A stretch of 44,181 nt of DNA from Paraburkholderia bannensis NBRC 103871. GTDB lineage: Bacteria; Pseudomonadota; Gammaproteobacteria; Burkholderiales; Burkholderiaceae. The position numbers were made by a program, and so were the translations under genes. The stretch's first letter is position 1, and every line of letters begins with the position of its first letter. Positions 8,832-16,854 of the stretch are shown here, one piece after another. The notes beneath the pieces were generated by a model, which did not search any database, had not been told where the DNA came from, and saw only the letters and a program-made list of their open reading frames with translations. Location: assembly GCF_000685015.1 (NCBI RefSeq), contig NZ_BAYA01000048.1:1-44181 (forward strand). Direction: 5' to 3'.

Positions 8832-10562
8832 TCAGGTAAGAGGCACGTGCCCGGAAGAATCAAGGGGACTGTCAGGCAAAACATTGAGCAACTGCATCGT
8901 CCTGGTCGCAATAGCGACAAACGCCGGACCAGCGACAGCGCCACCAAAATGTGAACCTTTGCGCGGATTATCGATGGAGACGGCGATGATCACGCGCGGA
9001 TGCACTGCTGGAATGATGCCGACGAACGACGCGCGATACTGACTACGATCGTAGCCGTGCGACGTCCAGCGATACGCGGTTCCGGTCTTGCCGGCGACCG
9101 AGTAGCCGTTCACGACCGCATCGGGCGCGGTGCCGCTGGCGCTCACCACCCGTTGCATCATCGCACGCACTTCCTGCGCGGTGCGGGCCGAATACAGGCG
9201 ATGGCCGGTGGCTGGTGCGTCGAGGCGATGCACCGTCGCGGGCACCATGACCCCGTCGTTAGCGAACACGGTGTAGGCCTGCGCCAGTTGCAGCAACGAG
9301 GCGGACAGGCCGTAACCGTAACCCATGGTCGCCTGCTCGATGCGGCGCCAGTGGTTCCAGGGGCGCACGCTACCGCGCGCCGCACCGGGTAGCCCCGCGT
9401 GCGGAGCCTTCCCCAGACCCAGTTCATGGAAGTTCTGCCACATGTCCTTCGACGGCATCATCAACGCGATTTTCGTGGTGCCCACGTTACTCGATTTTTC
9501 GATCACGCCAGCCACCGTGAGCGTTCCAAAGTCGGCGTCGTCGTGAATCGTCGCGCCATCCAGTCGAATACGGCCGTGGCCCGTCGTCACGATCGAATCA
9601 GGCGTGATGCGACCTTGCTGCAAGGCGAGCGCGATGGTGAGCGGCTTCATCACCGAGCCGGGTTCGAACACGTCGGTGACGGCGCGGTTGCGCATCTGCA
9701 AGCCGCTGGTGCGAGCGCGGCTGTTCGGATCGAAACTTGGCCAGTTCGCCATGGCGAGGATCTCGCCCGTGTGTGCGTCGAGCACGATTGCCGAGCCCGA
9801 GTGCGCGTCGAAGTGCTGAACGGTGTCCCGCAACGCATGATAGGCGGCGTGCTGAATCGGCGAATCAAGCGCGAGCTGAACGTCCGTACCATCGCGCGGC
9901 GTGGAATGCGCGAGCGAGGCAATGATGTCGCCGCGCGCATTATGCAGTGCGCGTCGCCAGCCATCCACGCCCGAGAGCTGGCTATTGGCCGCGCGCTCAA
10001 TGCCTTCCTGTCCGCGTCCGTCGATGCCCGTAAAGCCCACGACATTGGATGCGATCGCCGACTCGGGATAGAAGCGCCGATAACCCTTGCTCGCATACAC
10101 ACCAGGCAGGTCGAGCTGCATCGCACGCGCGGCGAGATCGGGGGTGATCTGGCGGGACAGATAGACGAAGCGGCGATGCGAGGCGTACGCGTGCGCGATC
10201 AGATCGGGATCGATATGGAGCACGCTCGCGAGCGCGTCGATTTGCGTAGTGGATGGCGGGGCGTCAGGTGCCTCGGCGTCGAGCCACAGTGTGCGGGTGG
10301 GCAGATTGAGCGCGAGAGGGCGGCCGTCACGATCGACGATGCGTCCCCGGGAGGCTGGTAGTTCGATGTCGCTGACTTGGCGGATTTCTCCCTGGTGCTG
10401 GTAGAAGTCGTCTTCAACGCACTGTACCCACGCCGCGCGGCAGATCAGGGTGAGGAACGCGCCAGTGAAAAGCAGACCTGCGAAGCTGGATCGTCCACGA
10501 TGAAAACGAGGGAGGCTCAGGTCGTGGCGGCTAAAGCTGAAGTATTTGCGTGCTTTCGACAT
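8832..10562 (-). CDS. FtsI/PBP3-like penicillin-binding protein (transpeptidase)
   Basis: The 576-residue protein is a class B penicillin-binding protein, an inner-membrane D,D-transpeptidase that cross-links peptidoglycan. Residues about 26-46 form the single N-terminal membrane anchor, followed by the pedestal domain (ASRGRIVDRDGRPLA at 70-84). The catalytic motifs are all present: S303-VMK, S357-SN and K492-TG. It resembles FtsI more than PBP2. It does not lie in a division-wall (dcw) cluster, so it is probably a second, accessory FtsI paralogue. It is the last gene of a leftward group after the MFS transporter and a periplasmic protein, with gaps of 155 and 97 bases, and may be read from the boxed promoter at 12507-12539. 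No damage is visible. Confidence 0.9.
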   Translation of the reverse strand: MSKARKYFSFSRHDLSLPRFHRGRSSFAGLLFTGAFLTLICRAAWVQCVEDDFYQHQGEIRQVSDIELPASRGRIVDRDGRPLALNLPTRTLWLDAEAPDAPPSTTQIDALASVLHIDPDLIAHAYASHRRFVYLSRQITPDLAARAMQLDLPGVYASKGYRRFYPESAIASNVVGFTGIDGRGQEGIERAANSQLSGVDGWRRALHNARGDIIASLAHSTPRDGTDVQLALDSPIQHAAYHALRDTVQHFDAHSGSAIVLDAHTGEILAMANWPSFDPNSRARTSGLQMRNRAVTDVFEPGSVMKPLTIALALQQGRITPDSIVTTGHGRIRLDGATIHDDADFGTLTVAGVIEKSSNVGTTKIALMMPSKDMWQNFHELGLGKAPHAGLPGAARGSVRPWNHWRRIEQATMGYGYGLSASLLQLAQAYTVFANDGVMVPATVHRLDAPATGHRLYSARTAQEVRAMMQRVVSASGTAPDAVVNGYSVAGKTGTAYRWTSHGYDRSQYRASFVGIIPAVHPRVIIAVSIDNPRKGSHFGGAVAGPAFVAIATRTMQLLNVLPDSPLDSSGHVPLT

Positions 10563-10658
10563 CCGGCGGGTCGTATCTCCAGTCGGGCGTGTGGGTCGAG
10601 ATGAGGTCGCGCACGAGTTGTATCGCTAACCGGTGCACGTGCGCAGGCTGCCGCGAGG

Positions 10659-10988
10659 CTACTGGCGTAGCGGTTGTACGGCAGCACGGGACAGCCAGTA
10701 GTTCATGCGGCCCTGCGGGCCCGCAACGAGGACGGCATCCGGACTGGGTACGCCGTCGTCTTCGATCGCGCAGAGGACCGTGCCGTCGTGAATCATCGTG
10801 ACCTGTTGTGCGGCGGCCATGCGCGCGAGCACGTCGGCATTGAGCGGATAGAGGTGGGTGAATATGTCGTAGCTGATTGCAGCCGGCACGTCGCCGGTTA
10901 CACGGACCGGAGAGCCATGCGGGCACGAGTGTGCCTGTGCGGTGACGGCACTGGCGGCGAGCAGGAGGAAAAGGCCTGTCTGTTTCAT
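10659..10988 (-). CDS. Small periplasmic protein, unknown function
   Basis: The 109-residue product starts MKQTGLFLLLAASAVTAQA, a standard signal peptide with cleavage after AQA, so it should be periplasmic. The mature part has two or three Cys (HSCPHGS, VLCAIEDD) and the segment VTMIHDGTVLCAIEDD; I do not recognise a domain. The ATG at 10988 was preferred over an upstream frame start because it gives the signal peptide. It lies between the MFS gene and the FtsI-like gene on the same strand and probably belongs to their operon. Confidence 0.7.
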   Translation of the reverse strand: MKQTGLFLLLAASAVTAQAHSCPHGSPVRVTGDVPAAISYDIFTHLYPLNADVLARMAAAQQVTMIHDGTVLCAIEDDGVPSPDAVLVAGPQGRMNYWLSRAAVQPLRQ

Positions 10989-11142
10989 GATCGGAGTGTC
11001 GAAGAGAGATTTCCCGCGGGCACGACCCACAGCTGTCTTTCACGGCCCAGTTTGCGAAGAAGCGGGATCGGTCGGGCGAGGCACAAAAGCAGGAGCGTGT
11101 GGAAAGTGCGATGTCGCTGAAATGTTTGGCTGGTTGGAGGAG

Positions 11143-12339
11143 TCAGGCGCGCTTGACAGGCGCCTTCATGAAGGCGGCGCAGATCAGCCAGCAGAACACG
11201 AGGCCTGAGCACGTATAGAAAACGGTGTTTGGGCCGTCGTGTTTGAGCAGCCAGCCGCCCACCACGCCGCCTAGCGCGAGGCCGATCGACTGCGTGGTGT
11301 TATAGACGCCGGTGGCCGCGCCCTTGCGGTTGCCCGGCGCGAGCTTCGACACCAGCGAAGGCTGCGACGCTTCCAGAATATTGAAGCCGAGGAAGTACAC
11401 GAACAGCACGGCGGCCACGATTGCTATGGTATGCGCAAGCGAGGCGAGCAGAAGCTGGCCGATTAGGATAAGCCCAATGGCCGATACCACCACCACCGTC
11501 ATCTTGCCCTTCTTCTCCGCCGCGATGATGGCAGGCACCATCAGCACAAAAGACAGGCCCATGACAGGCAGGTAAATCTTCCAGTGCGCGGCGACCGGCA
11601 GACCCGCATCGACGAGCAGGCGCGGCACCACGAGGAACAGCGCGGTCTGCGTCGCGTGTAGCACCAGCACGCCGAAATTCAGGCGCAGCAGTTCGACGTT
11701 GTGCAGGACTTCGGAAAACGGCGCGCGCACGTGCACGGGCCTGGGCGCGTCGGGCACGATCCAGAGCACCACGCCCACCGCGATGATCGAGAACACGCCG
11801 ACCAGCGTGAACAGGCCGCTCATGCCGAGCCAGTGCACCACGATGGGCGCGCCGACGATCGCCACCGCGAACGAAATACCGATCGAGCCGCCCACCATCG
11901 CCATCGCCCTGGTGCGGTTCTGCTCGGAGGTCAGGTCGGCAATGAAGGCGAGCACGGCCGACGACACCGCGCCCATGCCCTGGATCACCCGTCCAACGAT
12001 AATCCACGTCATGTCGTGCGCACCCGCAGCCACGAAGCTGCCGATCGCGAACATCACGAGGCCGGCGGCAATCACGGGCTTGCGCCCGACCTTGTCGGAA
12101 ATCCAGCCGTAGAAGATATACAGAAGCGACTGCGTCACGCCGTAAGCACCGAGCGCTATGCCGACGAGCAGCAGGTTGTCGCCGCCGGGAATGGTTTTCG
12201 CGTAGACCGAAAACACCGGCATGATCATGAAGAGACCCAGCATGCGCAGCGCGAAGATCGCGGCAAGCGACATCGTCGCGCGCCTTTCGGATGCGGTGAA
12301 GCCTGGCGTTGCAGCTGACGAAGAGGTTGAAGTTTGCAT
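11143..12339 (-). CDS. MFS transporter, YajR-like (copy 1)
   Basis: The 398-residue protein has 12 predicted membrane helices. Motif A reads GWISDKVGRKPVI at about 78-90, and a helix-5 region GMGAVSSAVLAFIADLTS follows. It resembles the YajR branch of drug/H+ antiporters but lacks the C-terminal YAM domain of E. coli YajR. Substrate is unknown. The ATG at 12339 lies only 12 bases after the U-tract of an intrinsic terminator and has no clear Shine-Dalgarno; an internal ATG (MSLAAIFAL, residue 23) with GAAAGG upstream is an alternative start. A promoter with a PmrA/QseB-type box lies at 12507-12539. A broken paralogue with the same leader lies at 18192-18767. Confidence 0.9.
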   Translation of the reverse strand: MQTSTSSSAATPGFTASERRATMSLAAIFALRMLGLFMIMPVFSVYAKTIPGGDNLLLVGIALGAYGVTQSLLYIFYGWISDKVGRKPVIAAGLVMFAIGSFVAAGAHDMTWIIVGRVIQGMGAVSSAVLAFIADLTSEQNRTRAMAMVGGSIGISFAVAIVGAPIVVHWLGMSGLFTLVGVFSIIAVGVVLWIVPDAPRPVHVRAPFSEVLHNVELLRLNFGVLVLHATQTALFLVVPRLLVDAGLPVAAHWKIYLPVMGLSFVLMVPAIIAAEKKGKMTVVVVSAIGLILIGQLLLASLAHTIAIVAAVLFVYFLGFNILEASQPSLVSKLAPGNRKGAATGVYNTTQSIGLALGGVVGGWLLKHDGPNTVFYTCSGLVFCWLICAAFMKAPVKRA

Positions 12340-12351
12340 GTCGGCACGATC

Positions 12352-12380
12352 AAAAAAAGACCCAGCGCAGAGGCTGGGCT
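12352..12380 (-). terminator. Intrinsic terminator in the MFS leader (attenuator)
   Basis: On the minus strand AGCCCAGC-CTCT-GCGCTGGG is followed by TCTTTTTTT. The stem CCCAGC/GCTGGG spans 12361-12378 and the U-tract is at 12352-12358. It lies between the promoter and the start codon of the MFS gene, so it should act as an attenuator rather than an end-of-gene terminator. The duplicate MFS copy keeps an equivalent terminator at 18777-18801. Confidence 0.75.
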
Positions 12381-12506
12381 AAAGCTGCCACCGGTACGAC
12401 GGCGACGACCGGACGTTGCGTCCAGGTTCGAAAACAGCACGTTGACGGCTCTCGCTGCGGCACTGCGGGCAACGGGAAAATTAAAGCATAACGTGCCATA
12501 TCGCGT

Positions 12507-12539
12507 AATCTAGCCACGAAAAATTAAGTGAATCTTAAA
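12507..12539 (-). promoter_or_regulatory. PmrA/QseB-type box and -10 for the MFS operon
   Basis: Minus strand TTTAAG-N5-CTTAAT (12539-12523), then 10 nt, then TAGATT (12512-12507). The arrangement is matched at the same spacing before the MFS paralogue at 18943-18975. About 130 bases of leader follow before the attenuator. Confidence 0.7.
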
Positions 12540-12799
12540 TTAGCGCTCAGGCGTGCATCATCTGATTGCCGTTGCGATCGTCAAGCGAAAATACGATGGA
12601 AGACGCGTCATCGAACGCGTAAGATTGACGGTCTGAAGACCCGCTCTACGCCGGGGCGGCCGGGTAACGTCCGGGGACATTGAGGCCTTTTCGACGCCCT
12701 GAATCAGGGTTGCCACGCGGGCGAGTCGGCCAGAAAGAAGCCATGCGGAGATGGCTGCTACGTTCCCGGTACGTGGAAACTGTTGCGGGACGGAGCAAG

Positions 12800-13222
12800 A
12801 TGACTGTGAATGTGAAGCGCCAGATGGTGGCGTGTGTTGCATGCCTCGTGCTGGCCGCCTGTAGCGACCATTCGGCCGTTTCGACAATTGCTGCATTGCC
12901 TCTGGTCTTTAGCGGTACCTCGCCAACCCCGCCATTGACTGTCGCTGATTGCGTGATGCATGACTGGAAGCTCTCGACGCACAACCTCGCTCTTACCTCC
13001 ACGCGCGCGACCTGGCAGATCAGCGCCCGTTCGTGGTTTCAGGGCGTGGAGTTAGGCGTAGTACTTCGGCGTCGGAGCCATCGCACACGCGCCGAATTTT
13101 TCGAGGGGCGTATTGCGCCTTCGCGTTATCTGGAGATCGTCCAGCACTGTCTCGTGCCGGGCGGGCACACGACTGGCGAACGATCGCCCGAGTTGCGCAC
13201 GCACGCGGCGACGCTTCGTTAA
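12800..13222 (+). CDS. Predicted lipoprotein, unknown function
   Basis: The ATG at 12800 gives MTVNVKRQMVACVACLVLAACSDHSA, a signal ending in the lipobox LAAC with Cys about residue 21, so the product should be a lipid-anchored envelope protein of 140 residues. The rest (SWFQGVELGVVLRRR, RYLEIVQHCL) matches no family I know. Upstream in-frame ATGs would bury the signal peptide. It faces the end of the CLC gene and is divergent from the MFS operon; the shared upstream region holds the box at 12523-12539, but its downstream elements point to the MFS gene. Confidence 0.65.
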   Translation: MTVNVKRQMVACVACLVLAACSDHSAVSTIAALPLVFSGTSPTPPLTVADCVMHDWKLSTHNLALTSTRATWQISARSWFQGVELGVVLRRRSHRTRAEFFEGRIAPSRYLEIVQHCLVPGGHTTGERSPELRTHAATLR

Positions 13223-13277
13223 GGCCGACATGCGGTGCCGTGTTGACTGGAGCGCTGTCATGGGCGAGCAGCGCTGT

Positions 13278-14588
13278 TCACTTGTCCACCAGATGGCGTT
13301 GCGCGAGCGCTTCGTAAAGCGGCGGCGCGAAGAGCTTCGAGACCTGACTCGCCACAAGCGCCGTGGCCATCAGCGAAATCACCAGCGCGTGGCCGTTGAT
13401 CATTTCGATGACGATCACGAACGCCGTGATCGGGCTCTGTGTGACGGCGGCGAGATAGCCGACCATGCCGAGCGCGATTAGCATCGGCAACTGCATCTGA
13501 CCGAACACCATGTGAAGCGCGTTGCCGATGCCCGCGCCGATCGCGAGCGACGGCGCGAACAGACCGCCGGGCGTACCTGGCAGGTAGGAACCGACCATCG
13601 ATGCCATCTTCAGCAGAGGATAGGCCACGCCAAGCTGCGACTGACCTTCGAGCATGCCGCGCGCTTCGGCGTAGCCACTACCGAACAGATGGCCACCGCT
13701 GGCTACGCCGATCACGGCGATGAACAGCCCGCACATCGCGCCGAATATGACGGGCCGCTCAGCTCTCAACGCGAACAGCTGCACGGGCATCCACTTCCTG
13801 GTGTTGAGCAGCAGCCAGCAGAACACGCCGCCCGCGATGCCGGTCACCAAACCGACCAGCATCACCGCGATGGCGAGAAGATTGGGCAGATTGCCATTGA
13901 TCGCGATCGTGCCGAAATAGACGTAGTTGCCCTGCAGCGCGAGCGATACCACGCCGGAGAAAATGATTGCGGTGATGATGACGCCGCTCGTGCGTGCCTC
14001 GAAGCTTCGCGTCAGTTCCTCGATCGCGAAGACGACGCCTGCGAGTGGCGCGTTGAACGCCGCCGACAACCCGGCCGCTGCGCCCGCAAGTGCGAGCTTG
14101 TGCTCGAGTCCCGCGCGGTAGACACCGCGCAAACGCGCTGGATAGAAGCGTCGCAGCGAGAACATGAGGGCGGCACCGACATGGATGGTCGGACCTTCGC
14201 GGCCGATGGTGAAGCCGCCCAGGATCGCGAGAATTGAGAGGGCGATCTTGCCGACCAGGATGCGTAGTGTCAGCAGGCGTGGCCCCAGTTCGCGCACGTC
14301 ATGCAGCGACGCGATGACTTGAGGAATGCCACTGCCTTCGGACCCAGGAAACCACCGGCGCGTGATCCAGACGCCCAGCGCCGCAACGGCGGGGGTCACG
14401 ATGAGGGGTGCCCATGGCGCTCGGTCTGTCATGTGCAGGAACGTCTCGTAGCCGAAGTCGATCATCCTTGCATACAGCACGGCAACGAGACCGGTTGCGA
14501 CGGCGCCGAGCCAGAACATGCCGAAGTAGAACCAGTGGCGTTGCCGGCGAAGCAGCCGCGGACGTTCGAAAAGAGCGAGCATGCGCAT
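13278..14588 (-). CDS. CLC-type H+/Cl- exchange transporter (copy 1, no CBS domains)
   Basis: The 436-residue membrane protein has all CLC signatures: GSEGSGIPQV (82-91), GREGPTIHVG with gating glutamate E131 (E148 in E. coli ClcA), AIEEL with E190/E191 (E202/E203 in ClcA) and GGLFAPSLAIG (341-351). The presence of both glutamates fits a proton-coupled antiporter, as used in acid resistance or charge balance. The start at 14588 (MRMLALF) was chosen to match the paralogue at 16855-18165, which begins MRMLGLI and has the same length. It lies 66 bases behind a MarR-family gene, with a putative MarR operator in the gap. Confidence 0.93.
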   Translation of the reverse strand: MRMLALFERPRLLRRQRHWFYFGMFWLGAVATGLVAVLYARMIDFGYETFLHMTDRAPWAPLIVTPAVAALGVWITRRWFPGSEGSGIPQVIASLHDVRELGPRLLTLRILVGKIALSILAILGGFTIGREGPTIHVGAALMFSLRRFYPARLRGVYRAGLEHKLALAGAAAGLSAAFNAPLAGVVFAIEELTRSFEARTSGVIITAIIFSGVVSLALQGNYVYFGTIAINGNLPNLLAIAVMLVGLVTGIAGGVFCWLLLNTRKWMPVQLFALRAERPVIFGAMCGLFIAVIGVASGGHLFGSGYAEARGMLEGQSQLGVAYPLLKMASMVGSYLPGTPGGLFAPSLAIGAGIGNALHMVFGQMQLPMLIALGMVGYLAAVTQSPITAFVIVIEMINGHALVISLMATALVASQVSKLFAPPLYEALAQRHLVDK

Positions 14589-14613
14589 GAGAAATGGCCA
14601 AAGTATCAATTGG

Positions 14614-14635
14614 GGCACATTGTGACATAAATGTG
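14614..14635 (-). promoter_or_regulatory. Putative MarR operator before the CLC gene
   Basis: The sequence GGCACATTGTGACATAAATG contains CACATT-N8-AATGTG and the core GTGACATAAA. The same core occurs in the operator and promoter of the second MarR gene (24060-24082). It lies between the MarR stop (14655) and the CLC start (14588). Binding is inferred. Confidence 0.45.
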
Positions 14636-14654
14636 AGGTCGCTCTCGACGGCGC

Positions 14655-15074
14655 TTACCCGCCGGTGCCGTCGAAGACCCAGCGGAATGTGCCGTAGATC
14701 GCCTTGTGCTTCGCGGCCAGGCTTAGCAGAAACTGCTCGCCTTTCGGCGAGAGATGCACCTGAACCTGCCGGCGGTCTGTGGGATCGGTCTTGCGTATCA
14801 CGAGGCCCGCCGACTCGCAGCGCGAGACGAGGGCTGCCGTACCGTTCGGAGCGGCCTGCAGCCGCTGGGCAAGTTCGCCGACCGTCGCCCATTGCCGTCC
14901 TGGGAAACCGCGCACATGCAACAGCAACTGGTATTGAAGCGTTGTGATGCCGGCTTCATTAGCGATTTCTTCGGAGGCGCGCAGGAATCTGCGCAGGTCG
15001 TAACGGAACACCGACATTGCTTCCAGTTCATGCTTGCCTGGGAGCCTGTTTTTGGGTGTTTTGGGTGAATTCAT
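14655..15074 (-). CDS. MarR-family transcriptional regulator (copy 1)
   Basis: The 139-residue protein is a winged-helix MarR-type repressor. Visible are the dimerisation helix FRYDLRRFLRASEEIA, GITTLQYQLLLHV, the recognition helix region TVGELAQRLQAAPNGTAALVSRCESAGLV and the wing RKTDPTDRRQVQVHLSPKG with the conserved DxRR. It is the paralogue of the MarR protein at 23602-24021, which has the same length. The ATG at 15074 (MNSPKTPK) lacks a strong Shine-Dalgarno. It probably controls the CLC gene directly downstream. The ligand is unknown. Confidence 0.9.
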   Translation of the reverse strand: MNSPKTPKNRLPGKHELEAMSVFRYDLRRFLRASEEIANEAGITTLQYQLLLHVRGFPGRQWATVGELAQRLQAAPNGTAALVSRCESAGLVIRKTDPTDRRQVQVHLSPKGEQFLLSLAAKHKAIYGTFRWVFDGTGG

Positions 15075-16145
15075 GTGCTGTCCATGGTGACTGCCGGTTT
15101 CGCACAAAGGATATTTGCTGGCAACTGGCAAGGCGTCTGAGTCAACGCATGTATGTAGAGGCGCAGCGAAGTCGATGGGCGGCCGGGCGTCGGGAGATTA
15201 CCATGCGGCTCCTTTTTGAAATTGGGTAGCGGTTCGGATGACGCTCACGAGAAACTTTCCATTCTCCCGGGCGGTGGGAGCCTCAAAGCAGGAGCAGATG
15301 TACGTGTTTCATTGGGCTGATCCCCAGCGTCTATGCCGTTGTATTGACCGCTGCTAACGATGATGACCACCACATGCAAGAGCGTTTCACATCCGAGATG
15401 AAATGATGGCGGACCGGATCGTAACTCGGCAGATCGAACCAGCCGTTTTGCAGGCTTGGCTGTTTGCGTGTTTGCAGATGGCGCAGCGACGAAATCGCTG
15501 CTGGCCGCGACGGCCGTCTTCAACTTGCTACGCCAAGTCAGCACGCTCGCCGGCTCCTGACTGCAGGCGGCTATCATAAGCGGGGCGCCGTTGATGGAAA
15601 TGGCGGCCGCTATTGTTGCAGTGCTGGTACAGTCACACGAACGCTTTACACATCCCGCATTTTGCGAAAGTGGGACGATTCGAATTGCTGCGTGACAGGG
15701 CGATGCCGCAGTACAAACTGGCATCGCGGCATAAGGAATCGTAAAGCGGCACGCGAAATCCGGATCGTCTCGAGTTGTGGCACAGCCTCGGTCACAGTCG
15801 GTCGAGTCTCATCCGGTTGATACCGCATCGTTGTCAGGAATGCCGGGAGCCCCGGGGCGTTGATAATCCAATCGCGTTACTGCGATGAGGCCTATGTGTG
15901 CCTGGGCATCGTCGAACCTTTACGGCTTCGAACCTGATCACTCGATCGGCCTGCGTGAGGCGGTCCCCGCTGCGGCGCGGAAATGGCATGCACCGGACAA
16001 CTTGATGCCATCCGTGGCGCGGCGGCGGGTCCAGCATCGCGGGCCAAAGAAAGTTCGCAAAGTTCAGGATTGCATGGCATGCGTGCAGGCCATTACCGCC
16101 GGTAAAGACTGCACACTTTCAGTGTCGTCACGGCCACAACCGTGG
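15075..16145. other. About 1 kb without a supportable gene
   Basis: Several short frames exist on both strands but none shows a domain, a signal peptide with ribosome binding site, or a paralogue in the window. One + strand stretch, 15570-15690 (MAAAIVAVLVQSHERF in one frame), is protein-like and may be debris. The promoter of the MarR-CLC pair should lie just right of 15074. Confidence 0.5.
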
Positions 16146-16808
16146 TCACGCCTTTCGTCCGCCCGTATTGTTGCGTGTATTGCGCTCGATTGCGGTCAGC
16201 AGCAAAAGCAAGACCAGGAAGCCTGCCAGTCCGAGGAGCGTTCCCAGCGATGATCCAAGCTGTTCGCTTCTGCCGCGCGCCGCCTGAATGGCGGTTTGGG
16301 CCGCGCCAATGCGCTCGATCTTGACCCGGGCATACTGGTTCATGGCCGCCGCGACATACCGCTCGCGATTGTCCCATTCCCATGACGCGGCTCGCTGCAT
16401 CGCGCGCGTGACGACGTTGGACAACTCGTCCAGAAATTGTTGCCGGTCGGCTAGGGGAACACTCTCAAGCCACGCCTCGAGCAGCGGCTGACTCGCATTG
16501 TCCTGGCTCAATACGGTACGTAAGGGCGCAGGGATCAGGAATCCCGCGGCGCCAGAAATATTCGCCACGGGGTCGCTGCCATTCTCGCTGTCATTCGACA
16601 GCGCGTCGTTCGCGGCCTCCGATCCAGGTATGGACGAGAGCACCTCGCTGGCAGTGAGCGGCGGATCTGCGGTTGCAGCAGCCTTTCCAGGAACGGCGAG
16701 TGCGAGCATCAACGCAATCATCGCCAGCACGGCCCCTACGAGGGCGATAAGACATAGCACGTGTGCCATTCCCAGCAGGCGCCGCTCCAGCTTGTCCGCA
16801 ATCTTCAT
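16146..16808 (-). CDS. Membrane protein of unknown function, downstream of CLC copy 2
   Basis: The 220-residue product begins MKIADKLERRLLGMAH and has an N-terminal membrane helix (about 18-40), a polar middle domain of about 130 residues (including LLEAWLESVPLADRQQFLDE and QRAASWEWDNRERYVAAAMN) and a second helix near the C-terminus (LGTLLGLAGFLVLLLLLTAI). The middle should face the periplasm. The start at 16808 is chosen because the first helix follows directly and GGGGA lies upstream. It follows the CLC gene by 46 bases on the same strand, so the two are likely co-transcribed. I do not recognise a family. Confidence 0.75.
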   Translation of the reverse strand: MKIADKLERRLLGMAHVLCLIALVGAVLAMIALMLALAVPGKAAATADPPLTASEVLSSIPGSEAANDALSNDSENGSDPVANISGAAGFLIPAPLRTVLSQDNASQPLLEAWLESVPLADRQQFLDELSNVVTRAMQRAASWEWDNRERYVAAAMNQYARVKIERIGAAQTAIQAARGRSEQLGSSLGTLLGLAGFLVLLLLLTAIERNTRNNTGGRKA

Positions 16809-16854
16809 GTCATCCCCGTTTGAAATACGATCCGGCCCCGCATCGGCATTTGCC

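Noticed and set aside
9399..10361. 320-codon + strand frame
   Set aside because: Antisense to the FtsI-like gene, whose catalytic motifs are complete.
12225..12440. Arg-rich leader peptide MLFSNLDATSGRRRRTGG before the MFS gene
   Set aside because: It runs through the terminator and on into the MFS gene in another frame without a stop near the hairpin, and the duplicated leader has no matching peptide, so ribosome-mediated attenuation is not supported.
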